NCBI GenBank assembly: GCA_017522065.1
Contig: JAFXAD010000034.1
Location: 1-43,087, forward strand
Length of the DNA stretch: 43,087 nucleotides
Reading direction: 5' to 3'
Source of the DNA: Bacteroidales bacterium
GTDB taxonomy: Bacteria; Bacteroidota; Bacteroidia; Bacteroidales; P3
Every line of letters begins with the position of its first letter. Within the stretch, counting starts at the first letter, position 1. The translations under genes were made by a program, and so were the position numbers. Positions 17,404-24,406 of this stretch are shown in pieces. Below the pieces are notes generated by a model. That model was not told the DNA's origin, made no database searches, and worked only from the letters and a program-made list of their open reading frames with translations.

Positions 17404-18288
17404 CTAACGGAGTATTCTTGAATGGGCCACCATACCCATCGTATGGCGAAAGTTCAACTCCGAAACATGAACGCTGTTATCCCTGCATATCAACAAGTCC
17501 ACACCCAGCGGACCGACATATTCTCCAACAACATTGTTCTCAAGCCATTTCTCGACACAAGATTTTGTCTCTTGTAGTTCTGTCATTGAAAAATGGGCCT
17601 CAATCTCTTCGTCTGTCCACATGACATTATTCCTGTAGACTCCCCTCTCCGTAATAAAATATGAGTAGCCAATAAAATCCACACCATAATCCTGACCATT
17701 CTCCTTTGCCTCAATACGATATTCCAAGGCCACATTACCAACAACATCTCGCAACGGTTCAACAATAATACATCGCTGACTTTTAATTGTTTTGTTCATC
17801 CACGCAATATCCAACTCTGTCAACTTCCCTGTTATCCAACGCAACCCCCTACCCGCTCCGGACCATGGAGCTTTCAATACATATCCACTGCCTTTTAAAA
17901 GAATTGAGTCAAGTTCCGACACCGACTCAACGGCACGACAGTCCGACTGTAAAGCAAGATACGAGCTGCGATGCTGCAACCGACGTATAGCGTCGACCGT
18001 ATCCGACGTGGGTAAAATGGATTCTGGCACTCCACGTTTGCATAGTTCATGCCTCACCACGGCGTTCCATCCCCATGCCCGCACTACGTCAAAAGGGAAC
18101 ACCTTCTCTTCATAACTGTCAAGATCATACACACTTGTACATGTTGCATCGGGATATAGTTCCTGCATCAGCCCGGCATCGCGACTGGCAAACTCCAAAG
18201 CCGAAGCCGGTGGCAGATAATGCCTATCCCCGTTTGCAAGACAAAGGTCGTGCTCCGGATTGAATATACAAAGTGTTCTGTCTGACAT
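17404..18288 (-). CDS. ATP-grasp-like protein of unknown substrate
   Basis: A 294-residue cytosolic protein. The N-terminus has CIFNPEHDLCLANGD and LPPASALEFA, a pattern seen in a Bacteroidota family of uncharacterised proteins. The middle has YVLKAPWSGAGRGLRWI, resembling the ATP-grasp lysine and glycine-rich loop, followed by CIIVEPL. The C-terminus has VHVSELNFRHTMGMVAH, resembling the Mg-binding E-x-N of ATP-grasp enzymes. It would ligate a carboxylate to an amine or thiol using ATP, but no substrate can be proposed. A terminator lies between it and serA upstream, so it probably has its own promoter or depends on read-through. Confidence 0.65.
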   Translation of the reverse strand: MSDRTLCIFNPEHDLCLANGDRHYLPPASALEFASRDAGLMQELYPDATCTSVYDLDSYEEKVFPFDVVRAWGWNAVVRHELCKRGVPESILPTSDTVDAIRRLQHRSSYLALQSDCRAVESVSELDSILLKGSGYVLKAPWSGAGRGLRWITGKLTELDIAWMNKTIKSQRCIIVEPLRDVVGNVALEYRIEAKENGQDYGVDFIGYSYFITERGVYRNNVMWTDEEIEAHFSMTELQETKSCVEKWLENNVVGEYVGPLGVDLLICRDNSVHVSELNFRHTMGMVAHSRILR

Positions 18289-18297
18289 AAATAAGAT

Positions 18298-18329
18298 AAA
18301 AAAGGGGAAACTTGCGTCTCCCCTTTTTT
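18298..18329 (-). terminator. Intrinsic terminator after serA
   Basis: Arms AAAAAAGGGGA (18298-18308) and TCCCCTTTTTT (18319-18329) pair perfectly around a 10-base loop. On the minus strand the second arm gives the U-run. It starts 17 bases beyond the serA stop and should end the serC-serA transcript. The symmetry means it could also stop plus-strand transcription. Confidence 0.8.
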
Positions 18330-18345
18330 ATATATAATACTTATT

Positions 18346-19266
18346 TTATTTGTTGACCTGGAATTTGGTGCAACCGTTCTTGAAGTATTCGCTAATCTGG
18401 TTTGCAGCGGCGATACCGGCGTTGATGTTGGCCTCTTCGGTCTGGGCACCCATCTTTTTGGGTGTTGCGAAGTAGCGGCCTTCGAATGCCTTGAATTCAG
18501 CATCAGCGTCAGGCATAATGTCGGTGATATATTTCAGATCGGTACGCTCGGCCATCAGTTTGAGCAGTTCGGGCTCGTTGATGACTTCCTTGCGGGCGGT
18601 GTTGACCAGGATACCACCCTTGTGCATCTTGTTGACGAGGGCGTAGTTGATACTCTGCTTGGTCTCTGCGGTTGCGGGGATGTGGAGGGACACAACGTCG
18701 CAGGTCTCGAACAGGGCTTCCTGGTTGGCGACAGCCTTGGCCATACCGCTCTGGTTGATCTGGTCGGCGGTGAGGAATGCGTCATAAGCATAAACATCCA
18801 TACCGAAGCCTTTGGCGATGCGGGCCACATTGCGTCCCACGTTGCCGAAAGCGAGGATACCAAGTTTCTTGCCCATCAGCTCGCTGCCGCTCTTGCCGTT
18901 GTAGAAATTGCGGACGCAGAAAACGAGCAGACCCATAACGAGCTCAGCAACAGCGTTGCTGTTCTGGCCAGGAGTGTTCATGGCGATAATGCCACGGGCG
19001 GTGCAAGCCTCGAGGTCGAGGTTGTCGTAGCCGGCGCCGGCGCGGACGACGATCTTCAGGTTCTTGGCGTGGTCGATAACTTCCTTGGTCACCTTGTCGC
19101 TGCGGACGATCAGGGCGTCAGCATCTTCGACGGCTTTGTAGAAGTCGTTCACGTCGGTATATTTCTCGAGAAGAGCCAAAGTGTGGCCATTCTTCTCAAC
19201 CACTTCGCGGATGCCGTCAACGGCAACTTTTGCGAAAGGTTTCTCAGTAGCAACTAATACTTTCAT
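18346..19266 (-). CDS. serA: D-3-phosphoglycerate dehydrogenase, short Lys-type
   Basis: Oxidises 3-phosphoglycerate to 3-phosphohydroxypyruvate with NAD+, the first step of serine synthesis. The 306-residue form has the nucleotide-binding AFGNVGR (residues 139-145), RAGAGYDNLD, and catalytic Arg225 in VNTARKEVIN. It lacks the C-terminal ACT domain used for serine feedback in long forms. In place of the usual TPHxGxxT histidine it has ATPKKMGAQTEEAN (Lys270/Lys271), as in the Bacteroides and Entamoeba enzymes. The frame is open 32 codons further upstream to an ATG at 19362, but the family begins at MKVLVATEKP, so the ATG at 19266 was chosen. serC lies upstream on the same strand. Confidence 0.9.
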   Translation of the reverse strand: MKVLVATEKPFAKVAVDGIREVVEKNGHTLALLEKYTDVNDFYKAVEDADALIVRSDKVTKEVIDHAKNLKIVVRAGAGYDNLDLEACTARGIIAMNTPGQNSNAVAELVMGLLVFCVRNFYNGKSGSELMGKKLGILAFGNVGRNVARIAKGFGMDVYAYDAFLTADQINQSGMAKAVANQEALFETCDVVSLHIPATAETKQSINYALVNKMHKGGILVNTARKEVINEPELLKLMAERTDLKYITDIMPDADAEFKAFEGRYFATPKKMGAQTEEANINAGIAAANQISEYFKNGCTKFQVNK

Positions 19267-19423
19267 TTTCGGATAAATCTTTATTTCATCAGAGAATACG
19301 CAAGAGGATTCTTTGCGGATTTTCTTTTCAAAACCCTCCCTTACATCGACTCTGATTTCCATGTTTTACTTTTTTTAACGGCTAATTTAACTAATTATTC
19401 GAAGCTACGCAGGTCAATTATTA

Positions 19424-19467
19424 GCCAATTACTCGAATTATTGACAGTCAAAATTCGAGTAATTGGC
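19424..19467. repeat. Perfect 16-bp inverted repeat between serC and serA
   Basis: Arms GCCAATTACTCGAATT (19424-19439) and its exact reverse complement (19452-19467) flank a 12-base loop. As RNA it would form a stable hairpin within the serC-serA spacer, on either strand. There is no U-run directly after it on the minus strand, so it is more likely a processing, stability or repeat element than a terminator. Confidence 0.8.
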
Positions 19468-19486
19468 CTTTAAATCATTGTAGACA

Positions 19487-19515
19487 GATTCGCTCAATTC
19501 GCATAATTCGCCGTT
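19487..19515. repeat. Tail of the dispersed AATTCG repeat, third copy
   Basis: GATTCGCTCAATTCGCATAA followed by TTCGCCGTT matches the tail of the repeats ending at 17272 and 26940 (core AATTCG, three bases, AATTCG, four bases, AATTCGCYGTT). The rest of the longer repeat is missing here; the 16-bp palindrome lies just beside it instead. Confidence 0.65.
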
Positions 19516-19525
19516 TGTCAACTAA

Positions 19526-20641
19526 TTACTTGTTGGCTTTTTCAAAGTCCTGCATGCACTGGACAAGAGCCTCGACGGCCTCGATGGGGCAAGCGTTGTA
19601 GAGGCTGGCGCGGAAACCACCAACCGAACGGTGACCCTTGATGCCGACCATACCACGCTCCTTGGCGAAAGCCATGAAAGCATCCTGCAGGTTCTCACGG
19701 CCTTCGGCCATAACCCAGCAGTGGTTCATAATCGAGCGGTCTTCCTTCACGGCAGTGCCGCGGAACATCGAGTTGCGGTCGATTTCCTCATAGAGCATAG
19801 CGCTCTTCTTGAGGTTGATCTTCTCCATTTCCTTAACGCCGCCAATGGTGTTCTTGACCCACTTCAGGGTTTCGTGCATCACGAAGATGGCGCTTACCGG
19901 AGGAGTGTTGAACATCGAGATGTTCTTGGCCTCTTCAGCAGCGTGGGTACGGAAGTCGACCATCGTGGGCAGCGGGTTCATATATTGGCGATCGGTGATC
20001 TTGCCGAGGATGTCTTTGCGGACGATGTAGAAGGTGACACCGGCAGGGCCGACGTTCTTCTGGGCACCACCGTAGATCAGACCGTACTTCTTAATGTCGA
20101 CGGGACGGCTCATAATGTCCGAGCTCATATCGGCAACGAGCATAACGTTGTTGATCTCGTTGGCAGCGAAGTCCTTGCGGATCTCGGTACCATAGATGGT
20201 GTTGTTGGTCGTGATGTGGAAGTAGTCGGCGTCAGCGGGGACGGTCCAACCCTTCGGGATGTAGCTGTAGGTCTTGTCTTCGCTGGAGGCAACGATAACG
20301 GTCTCGCCGAAGTTCTTGGCCTCTTTGGCAGCTTTCTTGGCCCAAACACCAGTCTGCAGATAGGCAGCCTTCTTGTTGAGCAGGTTAGCGGGGACATCCA
20401 TGAAACCGGTGCTGGCACCGCCACCGAGGAAAAGGATTTCGTATTCAGCGGGGATGTTCAGCAGGTCACGCCAGAGCTGACGGGTTTCTTCCATGGTGCG
20501 CTCCCAGCCGGGAGTACGGTGAGAGATTTCGAGCAGACCAATGCCAGTGTTGTCAAAGTCGCGGATAGCGGCGATGGTGGACTCAATGGCCTCTTTGGGC
20601 AGGACGCAAGGACCTGCGTTAAAATTATAAGCTGTTTTCAT
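19526..20641 (-). CDS. serC: Phosphoserine aminotransferase
   Basis: PLP enzyme that converts 3-phosphohydroxypyruvate and glutamate to phosphoserine, the second step of serine synthesis; it may also act in pyridoxal phosphate synthesis. The 371-residue length is typical. Signatures: NFNAGPCVLPKEA at the start, LLEISHRTPGWE, FLGGGASTGFMDVPANLL, the PLP lysine in GGAQKNVGPAG, and MVGIKGHRSVGGFRASLYN near the end. It begins the serC-serA operon; the spacer of 259 bases to the chosen serA start contains a palindrome and a repeat tail. Codon use here and in serA favours AAG, GAG and GGC/GGG more than neighbours, often a sign of high expression. Confidence 0.97.
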   Translation of the reverse strand: MKTAYNFNAGPCVLPKEAIESTIAAIRDFDNTGIGLLEISHRTPGWERTMEETRQLWRDLLNIPAEYEILFLGGGASTGFMDVPANLLNKKAAYLQTGVWAKKAAKEAKNFGETVIVASSEDKTYSYIPKGWTVPADADYFHITTNNTIYGTEIRKDFAANEINNVMLVADMSSDIMSRPVDIKKYGLIYGGAQKNVGPAGVTFYIVRKDILGKITDRQYMNPLPTMVDFRTHAAEEAKNISMFNTPPVSAIFVMHETLKWVKNTIGGVKEMEKINLKKSAMLYEEIDRNSMFRGTAVKEDRSIMNHCWVMAEGRENLQDAFMAFAKERGMVGIKGHRSVGGFRASLYNACPIEAVEALVQCMQDFEKANK

Positions 20642-20710
20642 CTTGATTTTTTTGTTTAATGAATTTATTTAAAATGTTTTATCTTACAATTTGTCTTTTC
20701 AATAGTTTTA

Positions 20711-20718
20711 CAAAGGTA
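20711..20718 (-). promoter_or_regulatory. Bacteroides-type -7 promoter element for serC
   Basis: On the minus strand TACCTTTG is an exact TAnnTTTG match, 69 bases upstream of the serC start codon. No convincing TTTG is seen at the -33 position, where the sequence is an A/T run. The 5' leader would be about 60 bases. Confidence 0.6.
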
Positions 20719-21251
20719 CGTTTTTTTTATTATATATAGTATTTATTCATTAAAATAAATTTAAAGTGTATTTTTGTCCTTCCGAAATAAAATAATCGGT
20801 AAAAAAAATTAAAAAAAAATTTATTTCACCCTTGAAATTTTGTCAACCAAAAATGTTTACATCTCCATCATTTTTTAAGAAATTAGTGATTGACTGAGCA
20901 ATATAAAAAAACGTCACAAAACGAAATTCTAACAATCAATTATTTACATCAAAAAGCTATATTCCAATAAATTACAAACAACAATCCCCTCACGGATTTT
21001 AAAAACAGCAACTTACTTTTTGAACAAAAAAAGTGAAAAAAAAGGCGTATTTTTTTTTGATTTTTTTTCCTATTTCAAAAGAAAAACGTATATTATTAGG
21101 CCGAAAAAAAGATAAAAAAATAATAAAAGATTGTGATTTAAGAAATTTTGAAGACGTTACATTTCTGTGGGGATTTTACACCGTTTTGGTTTAATAAAAA
21201 AAAATGAACTAACCAAATTTTTTTTAAAAATCACATGTTTATTTTTTATTC

Positions 21252-21260
21252 GAACTTTGC
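21252..21260 (+). promoter_or_regulatory. Probable -7 promoter element for dnaA
   Basis: GAACTTTGC differs from TAnnTTTGC only at the first base and lies 66 bases before the dnaA start codon. A TGTTTATT segment about 20 bases upstream could serve as a loose -33 element. No better match lies between it and the gene. Confidence 0.4.
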
Positions 21261-21326
21261 ATCACAATCAAACAATTCAACAATCATTGTAAATGATATT
21301 AAATCATATCAAAACAATCAACCACG

Positions 21327-22769
21327 ATGCAAAACTATAAAACAGTTTGGGCAAACTGCCTGAAAATAATAAAAGACAACTTGGGACCGGAAAACGAACA
21401 GGTCTTCAAGACGTGGTTCGAACCTATCGTTCCTGTTCAACTCGAAGGGAATGTCCTCACCATTCGTGTACCAAGCCAGTTCTTCTACGAATGGCTCGAA
21501 GAGCATTTCCTCGACCTGCTGAAACGCACAATACGTCTGCAACTGGGACCTAACGGCATGCTTAAATACAGCATACTTATGGATACAAGCATTGCCGAAA
21601 CACCTATTGTCACCAACCTGCCCTCTTCAAGCAGACAAGCTACCGTCAACAGACCGAAGGACGTTCCTCTCATCATTCATGGCGAAAACGAACACGAAAT
21701 CGCCAACCCGTTCGTAATCCCAGGACTCCAAAAACTGAAAATCAACTCTCAACTCAACGGAAACTATACTCTTGAAAACTTCGTCGAGGGCGACTGCAAC
21801 CGCTTGGCCCGCTCCGCTGGCTATGCCGTAGCCGAGAACCCCGGACGCACCTCCTTCAACCCTCTGCTGCTCCATGGCGGCGTCGGACTCGGAAAAACCC
21901 ATCTGGCTCATGCAATCGGCATCAAAACCAGAGAGAAACATCCCGACAAAACCGTCCTCTACGTCACTTCCGAACAGTTCCTTCAGCAATATGTGGAAGC
22001 TGTTAAAAACAAGAACACCAACGACTTCATCCATTTCTATGAGATGATCGACTTCCTGATTCTTGACGACATTCAGTTCTGGGCAACGAAGGGTATCCAT
22101 ACCCAAGAGGCTTTCTTCCACATCTTCAACTACCTCCACCAGAAAAACCGCCAAATAATCATCACAAGCGACAAAGCTCCTTCCGATCTCGGCACCCTCG
22201 AACCGCGTCTGCTATCCCGACTGAAATGGGGTCTCGCCGCCGACCTTGGCACCCCCGATGTCGAAACAAGACTCGCCATCCTGAAACAAAAACTTGCCAA
22301 CGACGGCATTGAAATGCCTGAAGATGTTATCGAATACATTGCCTACAACATCAACACCAATGTCCGCGAACTCGAAGGCGCTCTGATTTCTCTTATTGCA
22401 CAATCATCGCTCAACCACAGACAAATAACCATCGATCTCGCTAAGCAGATGATCGACAAGTTTGTCAAAAGCACTACTCGCGAAATCACCATCGACTACA
22501 TTCAGAAGGTTGTGTGCGACTACTTCAAACTTCCGCTCGAAAGCATTCAATCCACTACCCGCAAACGCGAAATCGTCCAGGCTCGACAGCTGACTATGTA
22601 TTTCGCCAAAAAACTCACCAAATCGTCGCTCGCAATGATAGGTCTGCAATGCGGAAACAAAGACCACGCCACTGTGCTGCACGCCTGCAAGACCGTATCC
22701 AACCTGAACGAGACCGACAAGCAGTTCCACTACTGGGTAGACGAACTCGAAAAGAAACTTAAAGACTAA
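21327..22769 (+). CDS. dnaA: Chromosomal replication initiator DnaA
   Basis: Binds DnaA boxes and melts the chromosomal origin. The 480-residue protein has all four domains: an N-terminal oligomerisation domain (WANCLKIIKDNLGPENEQVFKTWF reads like the standard W-x-x-C-L start), a short linker at about 90-140, an AAA+ ATPase with Walker A GGVGLGKT near residue 184 and Walker B FLILDDIQF, and a C-terminal helix-turn-helix with the signature CGNKDHATVLHACKTV. It follows a long AT-rich spacer and has its own probable promoter. The next gene starts 12 bases after its stop. Confidence 0.98.
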   Translation: MQNYKTVWANCLKIIKDNLGPENEQVFKTWFEPIVPVQLEGNVLTIRVPSQFFYEWLEEHFLDLLKRTIRLQLGPNGMLKYSILMDTSIAETPIVTNLPSSSRQATVNRPKDVPLIIHGENEHEIANPFVIPGLQKLKINSQLNGNYTLENFVEGDCNRLARSAGYAVAENPGRTSFNPLLLHGGVGLGKTHLAHAIGIKTREKHPDKTVLYVTSEQFLQQYVEAVKNKNTNDFIHFYEMIDFLILDDIQFWATKGIHTQEAFFHIFNYLHQKNRQIIITSDKAPSDLGTLEPRLLSRLKWGLAADLGTPDVETRLAILKQKLANDGIEMPEDVIEYIAYNINTNVRELEGALISLIAQSSLNHRQITIDLAKQMIDKFVKSTTREITIDYIQKVVCDYFKLPLESIQSTTRKREIVQARQLTMYFAKKLTKSSLAMIGLQCGNKDHATVLHACKTVSNLNETDKQFHYWVDELEKKLKD

Positions 22770-22781
22770 CACCCATTCGCT

Positions 22782-23351
22782 TTGAGCAAAGTTCCTTTCA
22801 AACCAGGCAACATGATATACCCACTGCCAGCAGTGATGGTATCTTGCGGCGACGCACCTGAGAACTACAACATCTTGACTATTGCATGGACGGGCACTAT
22901 ATGCAGTGACCCGCCCATGTGCTATATATCGGTCCGGAAGGAACGACACTCGCACAGCATCATTTCAAGAACCGGCGAATTCGTGATTAACCTCACAACC
23001 GAATCACTCGCACGCGCAACCGACTGGTGCGGAGTGAAAAGCGGACGTGACTTCAACAAATTCAAAGAACTTCATCTAACACCTCAAACGGCACAGATAG
23101 TCAAGGCTCCTCTAATAGCCGAATCGCCACTGAACATCGAGTGCCGGGTGTTCGACATTCGCGAACTCGGCAGCCACGACATGTTCATGGCTCATGTTGT
23201 CGCAATCGACGCCGAAGAAAAACTGATCGACAAATCAACAGGCCTTTTCCAACTGAACCACGCCGCTCCTCTCGCCTACTCTCACGGCAAATACTACGGC
23301 CTCGGCGAAAAACTGGGCGGCTTCGGATTCTCGGTAAAGAAAAAACGGTAA
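22782..23351 (+). CDS. Flavin reductase family protein
   Basis: A 189-residue FMN-binding split-barrel protein, probably an NAD(P)H:flavin oxidoreductase or a related flavoprotein. FKPGNMIYPLPAVMVSCGD, ILTIAWTGTICSDPPMCYISV and FVINLTTESLARATDWCG are family marks. The frame is shared with dnaA and has no ATG between the dnaA stop and residue 11, so the start is taken as TTG at 22782; the ATG at 22812 would cut into the conserved FKPGNM block. The stop codon lies inside a hairpin that resembles a terminator. Confidence 0.88.
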   Translation: MSKVPFKPGNMIYPLPAVMVSCGDAPENYNILTIAWTGTICSDPPMCYISVRKERHSHSIISRTGEFVINLTTESLARATDWCGVKSGRDFNKFKELHLTPQTAQIVKAPLIAESPLNIECRVFDIRELGSHDMFMAHVVAIDAEEKLIDKSTGLFQLNHAAPLAYSHGKYYGLGEKLGGFGFSVKKKR

Positions 23352-23385
23352 AATATTTTCTGTATTTTGCCGTTTATTTGTTTTA
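23343..23385 (+). terminator. Probable terminator overlapping the flavin reductase stop codon
   Basis: A 13-bp stem (left 23343-23355, right 23363-23375, one G-U pair) with a 7-base loop starts within the last codons of the gene and is followed by ATTTGTTTT. The stop codon TAA is part of the left arm. It is less GC-rich than a classic terminator, so moderate confidence. Confidence 0.5.
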
Positions 23386-23443
23386 AAACCTTTCTTCGAA
23401 AACAAGCCATCATTACAACAATCCTTAATATCTTGAACCGATA

Positions 23444-24376
23444 ATGAAAATAACATGCGTAGAACCGCTGGGCATCAGCGAAGTGCAATTCAGAAAACTT
23501 CAATCCGAATTCTCAGCCAAAGGACATGAGTTCAGCTTCTTCTTGAACCGTGACGAAAACGAGGACACACTGGTCGAACGAATGAAAGACTGCGACATTG
23601 CTGTCATTTCCAACATAAAACTTAGCAGCAACGTTCTCGCACAGTGCCCCCACCTGAAAATGCTATCGGTGGCCTTTACCGGATTGGACCATATAGACCT
23701 CGACTATTGCAAAAGCAATGGAATTTTCGTTCAAAACGCAGCCGGCTACTCAACAACAGCCGTCAGCGAACTGGCAATAGGACTTATGATTGATGTGTTG
23801 AGAAAAATCACCGAACTCGACAATCTCACACATCACGGCGGTTCGCGCGGTGCTTTCCTTGGCCGCGAACTCAGGGGCAAAACTGTCGGCATTGTCGGCA
23901 CCGGTGCTATAGGAATTGCTACCATCAAACTACTTAAAGCTTTTGGATGCAACATCATCGCTTTCAGCCGTTCCGTTCGCGACGAAGTGGCCGGAATGGG
24001 TGTCGAATACTGCACCCTCGAAACGCTAATGAAGCAAAGCGACATCATCTCAATCCACGTACCTCTGAACAAAGAAACATTCCACCTGATAAGCAAGGAG
24101 ATGATTGCTTTAATGAAACCCACAGCAATCCTGATCAACACCGCCCGCGGCAATGTGGTCGACATCGAAGCTCTGGCCTCGGCTCTCAAAGAAGGACGCA
24201 TCGCCGGCGCCGGCATCGATGTATACGAGAAAGAACCGCCTCTCGACCCCACGCACCCGTTGCTCGAAGCACCCAACTGTGTCACCGTCCCGCACATAGG
24301 ATATGCGTCACGCGAAGCTTTCGACATCCGCGCCGACATCGTCTTCGACCATGTGTGGAGCTTCCTCAACAAATAG
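23444..24376 (+). CDS. D-isomer-specific 2-hydroxyacid dehydrogenase
   Basis: A 310-residue NAD(P)-dependent dehydrogenase, similar in plan to glycerate, phosphoglycerate and lactate dehydrogenases. It shows the nucleotide-binding GIVGTGAIG near residue 150, catalytic Arg in INTARGNVVDIEAL, the acidic residue in GIDVYEKEPP and the catalytic His in VPHIGYAS. Unlike the serA product in this window it keeps the classical histidine. Substrate is not readable; hydroxypyruvate/glycerate or 2-ketoacids are likely. It lies 30 bases upstream of the C10 peptidase, but a shared function is not evident. Confidence 0.9.
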   Translation: MKITCVEPLGISEVQFRKLQSEFSAKGHEFSFFLNRDENEDTLVERMKDCDIAVISNIKLSSNVLAQCPHLKMLSVAFTGLDHIDLDYCKSNGIFVQNAAGYSTTAVSELAIGLMIDVLRKITELDNLTHHGGSRGAFLGRELRGKTVGIVGTGAIGIATIKLLKAFGCNIIAFSRSVRDEVAGMGVEYCTLETLMKQSDIISIHVPLNKETFHLISKEMIALMKPTAILINTARGNVVDIEALASALKEGRIAGAGIDVYEKEPPLDPTHPLLEAPNCVTVPHIGYASREAFDIRADIVFDHVWSFLNK

Positions 24377-24406
24377 TATATCAACATATAATATATCACA
24401 TCATTT

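Larger units (their letters stand above)
20642..21326. other. 685-base AT-rich divergent spacer between serC and dnaA
   Basis: No gene is seen. The spacer is dominated by A and T runs and carries the serC promoter at its left end and a probable dnaA promoter at its right. A small hairpin, ACTTTTT-GAAC-AAAAAAAGT, lies at 21015-21034. No sequence matching the DnaA box TTATNCACA on either strand was found by eye, so an origin is possible from the dnaA context and AT-richness but not supported by boxes. Confidence 0.6.

Noticed and set aside
19631-20659. Long plus-strand open frame of 342 codons
   Set aside because: Antisense shadow of serC; its product is a low-complexity chain of V, D, G and H with no family pattern.
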